Source: a virus. Taken from it: 42,546 nt of DNA. The DNA lies in the IMG/VR virus record IMGVR_UViG_3300013126_002960, positions 1 to 42,546 of that record, one strand, 5' to 3'. This document shows positions 23,050 to 31,215 of the stretch, in pieces. Within the stretch, counting starts at the first letter, position 1. Each line of letters begins with the position of its first letter. A program made the translations under genes and the position numbers. Below the pieces are notes generated by a model. That model searched no databases, had not been told where the DNA came from, and was given only the letters and a program-made list of their open reading frames with translations.

Positions 23050-23363
23050 TTTCTTTTTCTTAGTTTGTAATTTATATGAAATAGAGTTTCTTCAACTTTA
23101 GATTTTGGACTCAAATAATATATATTATACTTATCCTCCAAGTTTAATTTGTCTATGAATATATTATATGTATCTTTCACTGAAAGTAAAACTTGTTCCA
23201 CCTCTTTATTTAATCCATTGAAAGAGGATATTTCAAAAATCCTTTCGGATTTATCCATATACTCTTGGATGAATTCCTTCGGAACTTCACGAAAATAAAA
23301 AACAGAGGGAATTTCCTTCCACTCTGTTTTAAATTTTTCTATTACCTCTTTTATGTCAATCAT
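23046..23363 (-). CDS. Hypothetical protein, 105 aa
   Basis: Helical and charged (MIDIKEVIEKFKTEWKEIPS), ending in a basic tail (YKLRKRK). It is coupled by ATGA overlaps both to the 47-aa gene upstream and the thioredoxin downstream. No domain is recognised. Confidence 0.65.
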   Translation of the reverse strand: MIDIKEVIEKFKTEWKEIPSVFYFREVPKEFIQEYMDKSERIFEISSFNGLNKEVEQVLLSVKDTYNIFIDKLNLEDKYNIYYLSPKSKVEETLFHINYKLRKRK

Positions 23364-23503
23364 TTGCCTTGACCACGATAGGACTTACGGTAGTTTTTTG
23401 ACCGCTTATGGTTTGAAGTTTTGGTTTTAGCATGGACACCAGGTCGATTGACTTTGGGACGACTGACATACTGACCACCTTGAGATGAACCTGCTTTTTT
23501 CAT
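23360..23503 (-). CDS. Small very basic protein (47 aa)
   Basis: It reads MKKAGSSQGGQYVSRPKVNR, then GVHAKTKTSNHKRSKN and ends YRGQGK, with more than 10 Lys/Arg and no acidic residue. The pattern SRPKVNRPGVHAKTKTS is one I associate with small proteins in Bacteroidetes phages and hosts. It could bind nucleic acid or ribosomes. Its stop overlaps the next start (ATGA). Confidence 0.75.
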   Translation of the reverse strand: MKKAGSSQGGQYVSRPKVNRPGVHAKTKTSNHKRSKNYRKSYRGQGK

Positions 23504-23508
23504 GGTTT

Positions 23509-25074
23509 TTAAATGATTTGATAGTTAAAGATTTCTTCTCCAAAGTTATAAATATTTTCCCTTACTTCCAAATTTTTCCAAGATATTTTTTCTCTGCTGA
23601 TATACTTATGAAATTCATTGACGATCGTATTTTTTGTTATATCGAATTCGAAATCATCAACATGGTGAAAATAGTCAAAAACTCGGTTGTCCAATTCCTT
23701 GATCACATCTCCCCATTTTTCCATATCAACATTTGAATTTGCAAATCCAAAAGTTTGGGATCTCAAAGGTCTATTTTTGGAATTTTGATATTCAATTGTG
23801 ATTCTTGTTTTACCATCTCTAATTGATACAACGAAGTTATCCTTATGTTGTGTATATGTTTTAACACAATTTCTTTGAAACTCAGATTCCTCTACATACT
23901 CACCAGTTTCTTTAAGTAAATGTATTTTGTAATCCATAAAATCTTTCTCGATTGCATCGATAAAATATTTGTTATAAGTTCGAACTATGTTACCCGTATT
24001 CAATATCATAACGGTTTTTGCCATTTCATAATGATCTGCAGAATATTTGGATATAGTAGTAAAATTAAATCTTGGACTTCTACCGAGCTTTTCATGTAAT
24101 TCTGTTAGATACTTCCCATGGTCATTCAATGTATTAATCAAAAGAGGAGATTGTTTCAGACACGCTTTTATGAAATTATGGATATTGAGTTGGTCTCTTT
24201 CATTTACAAACCTTTTTTGATAGGTGTAGAAATCCAAACAGTTGTGTAGATTTAGTTGTTCCTGTGTCAAATCTTGTAAATCATAATCTTTGAATAGTCT
24301 GTCACCAACTAGACGCCGTAACATATCCAAGTTACTTCTCACATAATTCAACTGACGTGGTTTAAGATTCGTTGTATTTAAAAACTTCTTGTATTTTTTA
24401 GAGTACAAACTAATTTTTTCATTTCTGTATAGAAAAATATCGACCAAATTCGAATTGTTTTTTTTTGAGTCTTTTTTGGTGAAAGGGAAAATCGTAAATG
24501 ATTTCCAATTGTTTGGTATTTTAATATTACATGATTTCATCCTCAAGACATATGAGAATTGTGTCAAATCAATATTTTTGTCTTCAAACCCAACATAGTC
24601 CAAAACTTTGTTTTGGAATTCTGTAATTTCTTTCAGTGCAGATTCGTAGTAGTTATCGGTAACCAAACAGTTCTTAAAGTCAGAAATTTGAATCATTTGA
24701 TTCATACCTCTAAGAGTTAAGAAGAATTCTTGTTTGATATTGATTGGGAACGACCTGATTGTACCGATTACTTTTTTCTTTCGGGGGGGTTTGGTGTAAT
24801 TTCCGTAATAAAATATTCCGTTCTTTTTCTTGAAAATCAGAACAATCGATTTGAGTTCTTTTTTGAAAAATGTAGAGTCGATTCTTTTTGTCAAAAGAAA
24901 CGCGGTCATTTTTAGTTTGATTTGATCTTCATCCTCAATATGTTCTGAAACTAAAGATGTTTTGTTGAGTTCTACTTTTTCCTTGAGGAATGTTTTGAAT
25001 TCTTCTTTAGAAACTAAATGCAAATCCCGTCGCTCCTCAAAAGATTTGAAGTAATGTGATTTGATCTTTTTCAT
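23509..25074 (-). CDS. PcfJ-like domain protein
   Basis: 521 aa from the ATG at 25074; a TTG at 25080 is a weaker choice. The C-terminal region (about residues 415-480) reads NCVKTYTQHKDNFVVSIRDG, then TRITIEYQN and RSQTFGFANSN, like the PcfJ family (C-V-x-T-Y ... VSIR ... TIEY ... N). PcfJ proteins occur on plasmids and phages and have no settled function. The N-terminal 380 residues are unrecognised. Membership is a pattern-level guess. Confidence 0.55.
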   Translation of the reverse strand: MKKIKSHYFKSFEERRDLHLVSKEEFKTFLKEKVELNKTSLVSEHIEDEDQIKLKMTAFLLTKRIDSTFFKKELKSIVLIFKKKNGIFYYGNYTKPPRKKKVIGTIRSFPINIKQEFFLTLRGMNQMIQISDFKNCLVTDNYYESALKEITEFQNKVLDYVGFEDKNIDLTQFSYVLRMKSCNIKIPNNWKSFTIFPFTKKDSKKNNSNLVDIFLYRNEKISLYSKKYKKFLNTTNLKPRQLNYVRSNLDMLRRLVGDRLFKDYDLQDLTQEQLNLHNCLDFYTYQKRFVNERDQLNIHNFIKACLKQSPLLINTLNDHGKYLTELHEKLGRSPRFNFTTISKYSADHYEMAKTVMILNTGNIVRTYNKYFIDAIEKDFMDYKIHLLKETGEYVEESEFQRNCVKTYTQHKDNFVVSIRDGKTRITIEYQNSKNRPLRSQTFGFANSNVDMEKWGDVIKELDNRVFDYFHHVDDFEFDITKNTIVNEFHKYISREKISWKNLEVRENIYNFGEEIFNYQII

Positions 25075-25076
25075 TA

Positions 25077-25355
25077 TCAATTAAGAAATAAGGGACCAAA
25101 ATTGGTCATTTTGATGTACGGTTCAGGATCGTTTTTTTGAGAGTATTGATTATGAATTTCAACCAAGATCTTGATAAGTTCTTGTTGACTCAATATAAAC
25201 TCATCACCTTTTTCACATTTTCGATTTACTTCTTCACGAACCCGTTGATAAAAAATCTCTTTTTGGACTGAACCAATCAAATTTTGCAGATCTTTGGGGT
25301 TATTATTGAAAAAAGTAACGAAGTTTTTTAAATAGATTTCGCAATCGACGTTCAT
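25077..25355 (-). CDS. Small conserved phage hypothetical
   Basis: 92 aa: IYLKNFVTFFNNNPKDLQNL, then FYQRVREEVNRKCEKGDEF and LSQQELIKILVEI. All-helical. The FF..NP..L..LIG and Q-E-L-I elements are recurrent in small phage proteins I have seen. It sits directly upstream of the PcfJ-like gene (2-nt gap). Confidence 0.65.
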   Translation of the reverse strand: MNVDCEIYLKNFVTFFNNNPKDLQNLIGSVQKEIFYQRVREEVNRKCEKGDEFILSQQELIKILVEIHNQYSQKNDPEPYIKMTNFGPLFLN

Positions 25356-25363
25356 ATCATCCT

Positions 25364-26821
25364 TTATTCAGGAAGATAACCAAGAATTTCGTTGTTATCA
25401 ATAGCCTCCTTCAATTTTGGTGGAATTTTGAGGTTTGGATTTGATCCTGCGAAACTAACTAAAGTAAGTGTGTTTTTATCAACCAACTTATCAATTGATT
25501 CTGGAATTTCTGTGAGGTTCTTTGAATTCGTCACAGCCAAGAATTGCATTTTTGATAAGTCACCAATATTTTTTGGTAATTCAGAAACAACATTCTCCAA
25601 ATGAAGCGAAAAGATATCAGGGAATTTTTTTACAAAATCTTCATCTATCTTTATATCAATACTAGAATTACTTTTATTCATAATCTCAAATTTATTGATT
25701 GTGTTTGGTAATTGATTGATCAAACTATCCATACCATAAATCATAGCATATTTACTATTTTGGTCATCAGGATATACAAGTCTGAACACTCCCCCCTTAC
25801 CTTCAGTCTTAGATAAGAATTTCTTTGCGAAGTAAGGTTTGAAGAACTCTTTTAGTTCTTCCATCTCACCACCTGGCCCGAAAAACTTAATTAAGTCAAT
25901 TTGTCTATCATCAGGATCCATAAATTGACTGTCTTCGAAATGGAACTGATATCTTTTTGCTGGCAAACCTGAAACTTGTCCTTTGGTCACACCTTTGGAA
26001 AACTCCACCTCTTCACCTTTCGGAATGATGACAAAAAGAGGACCTTTTGATATATAATTTTTGAAATAACTCAAACCTGGTGCTGAGGTGCACCAATTGG
26101 TTTCACCTTTACCTGACTTCATTTGGTTTCCACCATAGAAACAAGCCGCTTCCTTACCAAGTTCGTCTGATCTTTCGATCTCGATAACATCCCAATTGGG
26201 ACTTTGATAAACCATTTTAGCACCTGGGTGAACTCTACTTTCTTTTCTCTCTGATTTGGTGGTGGTTGCGGTTTCTAGAGGTAAATCACTCACTACTCCA
26301 TCCAAGACATCAAAGCTACTATATTGACCGATATCCCTCATTTCTTTTGGGATTCTATCGGTGTTTTTGTTTGCGTGGAACCTGATAAGATTTTGTTTGG
26401 TTTTGAACAAGTCCTCAAAGAAAAGGTTTCTAGCAACACGATAAGTACGTTCAAATCCTTTCTTATCTTCCTTAAACGGTGAAATTTGATCAACGACGAC
26501 TGGTAATTTTCTAAGTTGCGAAATCATCCATTCAACATAATCACCAGGTTTTTCAACAGATTCAAGACCCAACTGAATATATTCCTCTGAATCTTTAATT
26601 GAAGGATTGTATAATTGATTAACAACTGTTTCGGGTCTCAAACCTTTAATCCTTGAGGTCGGATCATTTGAAATAATGACCATAAGTTCTTCAGGGGTCA
26701 TCAATGATTTCTTTACCTTTCCCTTATCTGATTTCTTTTCACCAAAAGCAAATGTGTCAATAAGGTTTTCTACGTTCTTAGCCTCAAGAACAAGTTGTTT
26801 TAAAATATTTACAAACTTCAT
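25364..26821 (-). CDS. WCTS-motif plus leucine-rich-repeat protein, capsid-targeting-like N-terminus
   Basis: 485 aa. The start MKFVNILKQLVLE|AK fits a head-targeting peptide. Residues about 210-268 carry WDVIEIERSDELG, ACFYGGN, TNWCTS, FKNYISKGPLFVIIPKG, the block shared with the protein at 18767-19744. Residues about 370-480 form leucine-rich repeats (INQLPNTINKFEI, VVSELPKNIGDLSKMQFL, LTEIPESIDKL). LRRs usually bind proteins, so this could be a packaged effector with a host target. It heads a late operon (motif at 26831-26843). Confidence 0.7.
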   Translation of the reverse strand: MKFVNILKQLVLEAKNVENLIDTFAFGEKKSDKGKVKKSLMTPEELMVIISNDPTSRIKGLRPETVVNQLYNPSIKDSEEYIQLGLESVEKPGDYVEWMISQLRKLPVVVDQISPFKEDKKGFERTYRVARNLFFEDLFKTKQNLIRFHANKNTDRIPKEMRDIGQYSSFDVLDGVVSDLPLETATTTKSERKESRVHPGAKMVYQSPNWDVIEIERSDELGKEAACFYGGNQMKSGKGETNWCTSAPGLSYFKNYISKGPLFVIIPKGEEVEFSKGVTKGQVSGLPAKRYQFHFEDSQFMDPDDRQIDLIKFFGPGGEMEELKEFFKPYFAKKFLSKTEGKGGVFRLVYPDDQNSKYAMIYGMDSLINQLPNTINKFEIMNKSNSSIDIKIDEDFVKKFPDIFSLHLENVVSELPKNIGDLSKMQFLAVTNSKNLTEIPESIDKLVDKNTLTLVSFAGSNPNLKIPPKLKEAIDNNEILGYLPE

Positions 26822-26830
26822 TTTATATTT

Positions 26831-26843
26831 TTTATTATAAATA
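26831..26843 (-). promoter_or_regulatory. Late-promoter-like motif TATTTATAATAAA
   Basis: Minus-strand motif 9 nt before the ATG at 26821. Confidence 0.5.
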
Positions 26844-26845
26844 TA

Positions 26846-27688
26846 TCAATAATTCATAATCAATAGTTCTGTTGCCCCATTTTGTTTCACACCCTTCTTT
26901 GCGGCGGCAGCCTTTGCAAATTCTTTTGACTCCCACCTGTATTCATTTTTCGGGAACCATTCTGAAAGAATAGGAAAATCATAGTATGAAAGGGAAAATT
27001 TTCCTTTGACATTTTTTAGAACATTTGCCAGTCTTTCGTGGTCGTTCCTATCAAAATCATGATTGGAATAATAGTTTTCTGTTTTCCAATAAGGTGGATC
27101 CAAATAAATGTATGTGGATTCTGAATCATATTTTTCAATGACCTTTTGAAAATCCATATTCTCAACGTCAGTAATTTTCAAAAAATGTTCTATCCAATTT
27201 GGTTTACTTAATTTATCGGTAAAGGTAAGGTATTTTGATTTATATTTTCCTTTCAAATCGATAAAACTTGATGTTTCAGGTTTTGACCCACTAAAAACTT
27301 GTGTTAGAATATATACATATTTTGCAGCTGTCTCATAGTCAGGATAGTTAATTACAAAATCTTTATCAAAAAGTTCCAACTGAAAGGTATTGAATTGTTC
27401 CTTATAGATGGTTGGTGTGTTTTCTTCACCAAATTTCTGACAGTCAATAGACTTTACCGCTTTCAATAACTCTTCAGGATTTTGAATACAACGAAAGAGG
27501 TTGTAGTTAAGTGGGTTGAAGTCGTTATACACCACTTTTTTGAGGTTTGGATATTCCTCAAGGTTCATATTAAAGAAACACCAAAACATCCCACCGAATG
27601 TTTCAAGATAAACCTCCATATTTTTATCATAATGTGGAACAATCCATTTACCTATTTTACTTTTACCTCCGATATAACTGACAGCCAT
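26846..27688 (-). CDS. D12-class (Dam-like) N6-adenine DNA methyltransferase
   Basis: 280 aa. Motif I variant YIGGKSKIGKWIVPHYD at residues 5-21 and YLETFGGMFWCFFN, then YIYLDPPYWKTENYY (the DPPY catalytic motif near residue 190) and FSLSYYD. This is the alpha-class order of Dam and T4 Dam. It methylates adenine at a short target not predictable here. No nuclease is adjacent, so an orphan protective methylase is likely. Confidence 0.88.
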   Translation of the reverse strand: MAVSYIGGKSKIGKWIVPHYDKNMEVYLETFGGMFWCFFNMNLEEYPNLKKVVYNDFNPLNYNLFRCIQNPEELLKAVKSIDCQKFGEENTPTIYKEQFNTFQLELFDKDFVINYPDYETAAKYVYILTQVFSGSKPETSSFIDLKGKYKSKYLTFTDKLSKPNWIEHFLKITDVENMDFQKVIEKYDSESTYIYLDPPYWKTENYYSNHDFDRNDHERLANVLKNVKGKFSLSYYDFPILSEWFPKNEYRWESKEFAKAAAAKKGVKQNGATELLIMNY

Positions 27689-27742
27689 TCTTTCTTATTA
27701 ATAATTTCAAGAAATATAGACAAAAAAAGTGTAAAAGGCAAA

Positions 27743-27913
27743 TTATTTATAACAATTTTTGTATGGACGGCAAGATGCCTTTTGTGTGAATCCCATCTCT
27801 GAACAAGGAGTGGATTTACAATAAGATTTACTGTACTTACGAGGTTTCTTATATTTTTCTTCGTTGGTTTCTTCTTTCCAAGTCTGAAGAACCCTTCTAA
27901 TAATATCTTCCAT
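27743..27913 (-). CDS. Small Cys-containing basic protein (56 aa)
   Basis: It starts MEDIIRRVLQTWKEETNEEK and continues with KSYCKSTPCSEMGF and ASCRPYKNCYK, giving four cysteines in the C-terminal half. Such spacing could bind zinc. It is divergent from the next gene with only 13 nt between the start codons, and a TATTTAT box runs into its start. No family is recognised. Confidence 0.65.
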   Translation of the reverse strand: MEDIIRRVLQTWKEETNEEKYKKPRKYSKSYCKSTPCSEMGFTQKASCRPYKNCYK

Positions 27914-27926
27914 AATAATAAATACT

Positions 27927-28100
27927 ATGACAAAATCAAATCAAAAAAAAGGGTGTGATAAATGCAAAAATAAAAATAAACAAACCATCGGTGAATTTAT
28001 AAAACAACCCTCACAAATTGTGGTTTTGGTTTTTGCATCATATCTTCTTTACTGTGGAGTTAAAGAAACATATGATATAATTTCTTGGTTAATCAACTAA
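27927..28100 (+). CDS. Small single-span membrane protein with CxxC
   Basis: 57 aa. N-terminal basic segment MTKSNQKKGCDKCKNKNKQT with a CDKC pair, then a transmembrane helix (SQIVVLVFASYLLYCGV). The C-terminus (YDIISWLIN) overlaps the end of dnaJ by 12 nt. The layout (soluble CxxC head, one helix) could suit a small membrane adaptor; function unknown. Confidence 0.65.
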   Translation: MTKSNQKKGCDKCKNKNKQTIGEFIKQPSQIVVLVFASYLLYCGVKETYDIISWLIN

Positions 28101-29027
28101 TTCATTGTAAAAAAATTCCATCTTTACCAATAGATCACTTTGGTTTGGTTGGTAACCTTTCCCCCTTATTCTTAAGGGGGTTTTTGTTGATCCATTTTTT
28201 GGAACTCTTATTTTCATCTCACCATCAGGGTGGGGTATGATAATGTGAGGATCACTTTTTAATTCAGATGGGTTGAGTTCTTTTGTATAAATTAAATTGG
28301 TTCCCTCAAGTTTAAAATTATCTTGAGGTGTTAAAGTTATAACTCCCAAGATTTCAGAATAAATTCTCAAATTCGGAACAAAATCACCGGCATTGTTCAT
28401 CCTGATTTGCTGACCTTCATTCACATGGTTTGGTAATTTAATTCTAAAGTTTGCAACTTCTCGTTTCACTGCTGATCCACCACAATCATGACAGGGGTTG
28501 ATTAACTGACTACCAGAACCATTGCAGACAGGACATGGTTGTTGTACCCTTTGTTTAAAGAACATACTACCAATCTCTCTAATAATAAATCCCGACGCTC
28601 CACAATGGTCACAAGGTTTTTTATCACCACCTCCACCATTGCAGGTTCCACACATCATATTTCTTGGGTAGTTGATTTCAATTTCATTTCCCAAATACGC
28701 ATCCAACACTCCAACATTGATTGTAATCCTTTGTTGTGGTTTTTGAGGTTGTTGGGGTCTTGCTTGTTGTCTAAAGAAATCCATAAATGGATCAAATCCT
28801 CCACCACCACCTTGACCAGCGAAAGGATTCTTTCTTCTGAAGTCATAATCTTTCCTTTTGTTTTCATCAGAAAGGGTCTCATACGCATTGGATATTTTTT
28901 TAAACATCTCTTCCCCTTCAGGATTTTTGTCGGGATGGTATATTTTAGATAGTTCTCGGTATTTTCTCTTTATAGTGGAAATATCTGCGTTCTCCTCAAC
29001 ACCGAGTATTTGATAAAAATCTTCCAT
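28089..29027 (-). CDS. dnaJ: DnaJ-type co-chaperone (J domain plus zinc fingers)
   Basis: 312 aa, shorter than E. coli DnaJ (376). J domain at residues 1-65 with HPD at 31-33; a Gly/Phe-rich linker (70-80); four CxxC pairs (C126/C129, C139/C142, C165/C168, C179/C182) forming the zinc domain; then the substrate-binding C-terminal domain, which is truncated. It should stimulate host DnaK ATPase and pass clients to it. No phage DnaK is seen, so it must recruit the host's. Its start is 3 nt from a divergent gene. Confidence 0.93.
   Translation of the reverse strand: MEDFYQILGVEENADISTIKRKYRELSKIYHPDKNPEGEEMFKKISNAYETLSDENKRKDYDFRRKNPFAGQGGGGGFDPFMDFFRQQARPQQPQKPQQRITINVGVLDAYLGNEIEINYPRNMMCGTCNGGGGDKKPCDHCGASGFIIREIGSMFFKQRVQQPCPVCNGSGSQLINPCHDCGGSAVKREVANFRIKLPNHVNEGQQIRMNNAGDFVPNLRIYSEILGVITLTPQDNFKLEGTNLIYTKELNPSELKSDPHIIIPHPDGEMKIRVPKNGSTKTPLRIRGKGYQPNQSDLLVKMEFFYNELVD
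28161..28185 (+). terminator. Terminator for the 57-aa gene, inside dnaJ
   Basis: Plus strand: an 8-bp stem CCCCCTTA/TAAGGGGG, loop TTCT, then TTTTTG. It lies within the last codons of the convergent dnaJ gene. Confidence 0.7.
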
Positions 29028-29030
29028 AAG

Positions 29031-29663
29031 ATGTATAAAATCGCTTTGTTTAGAAATAAGAAATTAAAAAAAATAATACGAACCTATCGGACTTATAAAG
29101 GTGCGTCTTCTAAATTTAAAAAACTAATTGATAATAACAACATTAAATTCCCAAAGGAGTTTGAAAATGGGGAAAAATACAAATATGAAATCGTATTGTT
29201 ATGTCCCAAAAATGAAAAGATAATTTTCGATGTTGATGACTACGGAAGAAATGTGGAAATTGGTTTAGAGGACGATTACCTATCGATATGTGAGAAAAGG
29301 ACATATTATGAAGAGGAGGTCATCCGAAGTTATGATAGGGGTGTTAATTTCACTTACAATCTTTTATTAAGATATGTTCAGAAGTTTTCCGGTGTTTTGA
29401 GTTTTGTGGGGATAAACAATAAAGTTTTGTTTCAAGCCGATGATCACATTGAGCTTTTTTTACTTAAAACAATCGAAGACGCAGACAGGTTAATCAAAGT
29501 CTTACAAGAAGACCTTATGAGTTCGAAAAAACATTCAATTTGTGTTCCTGACTATTCCAAAGTTCAAAGAAAAGAACTTTATAAGATGTTGGAAGAACAC
29601 GGGTATAGTAAAAATCTGTTATACCGACAGGTGATCAATTATCCAAGACGAAAATATAACTAG
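29031..29663 (+). CDS. Conserved phage hypothetical protein
   Basis: 210 aa from the ATG at 29031 (MYKIALFRNKKLKKIIRTYR); a TTG at 29010 would overlap dnaJ. It has YEIVLLCPKN and FDVDDYGRNVEI strands and a helical C-terminus. I recall this layout (YKIALF..., YEI.LL, D.YGRN) as a common family in Bacteroidetes phages without known function. It converges with the 75-aa gene (29-nt overlap). Confidence 0.7.
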   Translation: MYKIALFRNKKLKKIIRTYRTYKGASSKFKKLIDNNNIKFPKEFENGEKYKYEIVLLCPKNEKIIFDVDDYGRNVEIGLEDDYLSICEKRTYYEEEVIRSYDRGVNFTYNLLLRYVQKFSGVLSFVGINNKVLFQADDHIELFLLKTIEDADRLIKVLQEDLMSSKKHSICVPDYSKVQRKELYKMLEEHGYSKNLLYRQVINYPRRKYN

Positions 29664-29862
29664 TATCACCAAAGTCGAATTCATACTTATCACCGACTTG
29701 GTAGATCTGACCAAAATAAGATTTGATTTTTTTTAACTCCTCTTCAGGTAATCGAATAATAACCTCTATCTTCCCAACGGATTCAAATGATTCAATAATT
29801 TTTTCTGAAGCCTCAGCAAGATTTTCAATTAAATCCCCAGTACCTTTCTGATCCTCTCCCAT
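29635..29862 (-). CDS. Small acidic hypothetical protein
   Basis: 75 aa: MGEDQKGTGDLIENLAEASE, then VEVIIRLPEEELKKIKSYFG-like elements (VIIRLPEEELKKIKSYF) and YEFDFGDTSYIFVL. A helix followed by a small beta part. Its ATG lies inside the preceding 47-aa gene. No family is recognised. Confidence 0.6.
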   Translation of the reverse strand: MGEDQKGTGDLIENLAEASEKIIESFESVGKIEVIIRLPEEELKKIKSYFGQIYQVGDKYEFDFGDTSYIFVLDN

Positions 29863-29972
29863 AATGAATATCTCTTTTCTATTGTTGTATTCTTGATTTC
29901 GGACTTATCCATCGTCTTCAAAAGATTTATAAAGTCCTGTTTTTCTTTTTCAGGATCATTCAACGATTTCAT
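29829..29972 (-). CDS. Small phage-type protein (47 aa)
   Basis: It starts MKSLNDPEKEKQDFINLLKT and ends RYSLWERIRKVLGI. The terminal LWERI.K.LG motif recurs in small proteins of large Bacteroidetes phages as I recall. It overlaps both neighbours (34 nt and 17 nt), as usual in this operon. Confidence 0.65.
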   Translation of the reverse strand: MKSLNDPEKEKQDFINLLKTMDKSEIKNTTIEKRYSLWERIRKVLGI

Positions 29973-30342
29973 CTTGTTCCTTCATTGATTCAATGGTTTC
30001 GAACTTGATTTTCTTTAAACTATTAAGGTCACTTTCCAAAAACAAACTTCTGAGTTCTTTGACCTTTTCCTTGAAAAGTCGTTCCTTCTCCTCTAACTCT
30101 CTGTTGTATGAAATAATTTTACCTACGGTCTCTTCCATCAAAAATATGTCTGTATCCCTGAATTCAGTCCAAATGGAAAGATTGTGGAATTTTTCACCTT
30201 TTTTGAATTCATGTTTGTGTTGTGTTAAAAGACCACCGTCGATCTCCCATGAAGTTGGGAAATTAAACTCAAAAGAGAGATAATTCCCCAACTTGGAGAT
30301 CTTACTGAAATATTCTATATGTTCTAAATAAAAGTGATTCAT
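29956..30342 (-). CDS. Hypothetical protein with coiled coil
   Basis: 128 aa. A beta-rich N-terminal half (GNYLSFEFNFPTSWEIDGGL, then FHNLSIWTEFRDTDIF) and a long charged helix (SYNRELEEKERLFKEKVKEL) ending acidic. It begins 4 nt inside the stop of the small membrane-protein gene. Confidence 0.65.
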   Translation of the reverse strand: MNHFYLEHIEYFSKISKLGNYLSFEFNFPTSWEIDGGLLTQHKHEFKKGEKFHNLSIWTEFRDTDIFLMEETVGKIISYNRELEEKERLFKEKVKELRSLFLESDLNSLKKIKFETIESMKEQDEIVE

Positions 30343-30521
30343 ATTAAGTAAGAAAGGATTACACTGGCTGTTACACCGTAAAATATAAGACTTTGGTTTG
30401 ATAGTTTCAACCTTCTCGGAGGACTATCTAATAACGCAGTTACAAACTCAAATACGAGTTTGAGGATTGACAACAAACTAAAATAAAATACTATATCAAT
30501 TATGAATTGAAGATTAGTCAT
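30339..30521 (-). CDS. Small two-helix membrane protein
   Basis: 60 aa from the ATG at 30521 (MTNLQFIIDIVFYFSLLSIL). Two hydrophobic segments, residues about 5-30 and 45-59 (LIFYGVTASVILSYLI), separated by a short basic loop (DSPPRRLKLSN). The size and topology would suit a holin-like or other small membrane protein. Its start overlaps the end of the histone-like gene. Confidence 0.6.
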   Translation of the reverse strand: MTNLQFIIDIVFYFSLLSILKLVFEFVTALLDSPPRRLKLSNQSLIFYGVTASVILSYLI

Positions 30522-30696
30522 TGTCTTTTTTTCTTCCTTCAAGAATTTCACCGCGGAGGGTTTGAAGAAGTGCTTTCAACTCTTGTGAGGTCTTACGTGC
30601 CCTTGTTCCTGCACTTTTGTTTCCACTAGTAAAGAATTTACTTGCGTCGTTGTTCAAACTCTCAACCAAAGTTTTGATTTGTTCTAATGTTTCCAT
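30514..30696 (-). CDS. Histone H1/Hc1-like DNA-binding protein
   Basis: 60 aa. METLEQIKTLVESLNNDASK leads into FFTSGNKSAGTRARKTSQELKALLQ (split: GNKSAGTRARK and SQELKALLQ), which matches the Bacteroidetes histone H1-like (Hc1) proteins with GNKAAGTR.RK..QELK. It probably binds and compacts DNA. In a phage it could organise replicating or packaged DNA, or modify host chromatin. Confidence 0.75.
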   Translation of the reverse strand: METLEQIKTLVESLNNDASKFFTSGNKSAGTRARKTSQELKALLQTLRGEILEGRKKDND

Positions 30697-30737
30697 TTTT
30701 GTAAAATGTTTGTGTTTATTTTTTATTAAAGATGAAA

Positions 30738-31211
30738 TTAATTTGACTTAAGTAAAGATTTATAAAGGTTTTTATATATCTCTGTCAGCATCTGTAAGTT
30801 AATTTGTGATTCAATAGACTTTTCCATAAAAAGTTCTGTAAAGAAAACAGGAATACTTTCCTTGATTTCAATCATATCTTGGTAGTAATATGTTTCATAA
30901 AAAAATTCTTTGAAGTAGGTTTTGTGATCTCCATCTTCTTGAAATATTATGTTTTCCTTTCTGAAATTATCTATGTTCTTTTTCCAACACCAATCGAAAT
31001 GGTTTTTTATATCCTCTTTGTTTAGACTGATATTTGTAACACCTCCCTTTTCTGTGTCGGAACCCAAATAAGTTTCGTTGATGATGAAGTAGAGTCCGAG
31101 AATAAAATCCTCAAATAATTCACAATACTCATGGATAATATTATTGGCTTTGAACCATAACTCAATTTCCCTTTCATCCATGTTATTTACTATACTGCTC
31201 AGTTCTCTCAT
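30738..31211 (-). CDS. Hypothetical protein, 157 aa
   Basis: A helical acidic protein: ELWFKANNIIHEYCELFEDF, FDWCWKKNIDNFRKEN, YYQDMIEIKESIPVF. No domain is recognised. It starts 4 nt after a host-type promoter and just downstream of the terminator of the previous operon, so it begins a separate unit. Confidence 0.65.
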   Translation of the reverse strand: MRELSSIVNNMDEREIELWFKANNIIHEYCELFEDFILGLYFIINETYLGSDTEKGGVTNISLNKEDIKNHFDWCWKKNIDNFRKENIIFQEDGDHKTYFKEFFYETYYYQDMIEIKESIPVFFTELFMEKSIESQINLQMLTEIYKNLYKSLLKSN

Positions 31212-31215
31212 ATCG

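Noticed and set aside
28539-28952. Plus-strand ORF of 137 aa within dnaJ
   Set aside because: Antisense to the J domain and zinc-finger coding sequence, with no gene signals of its own.
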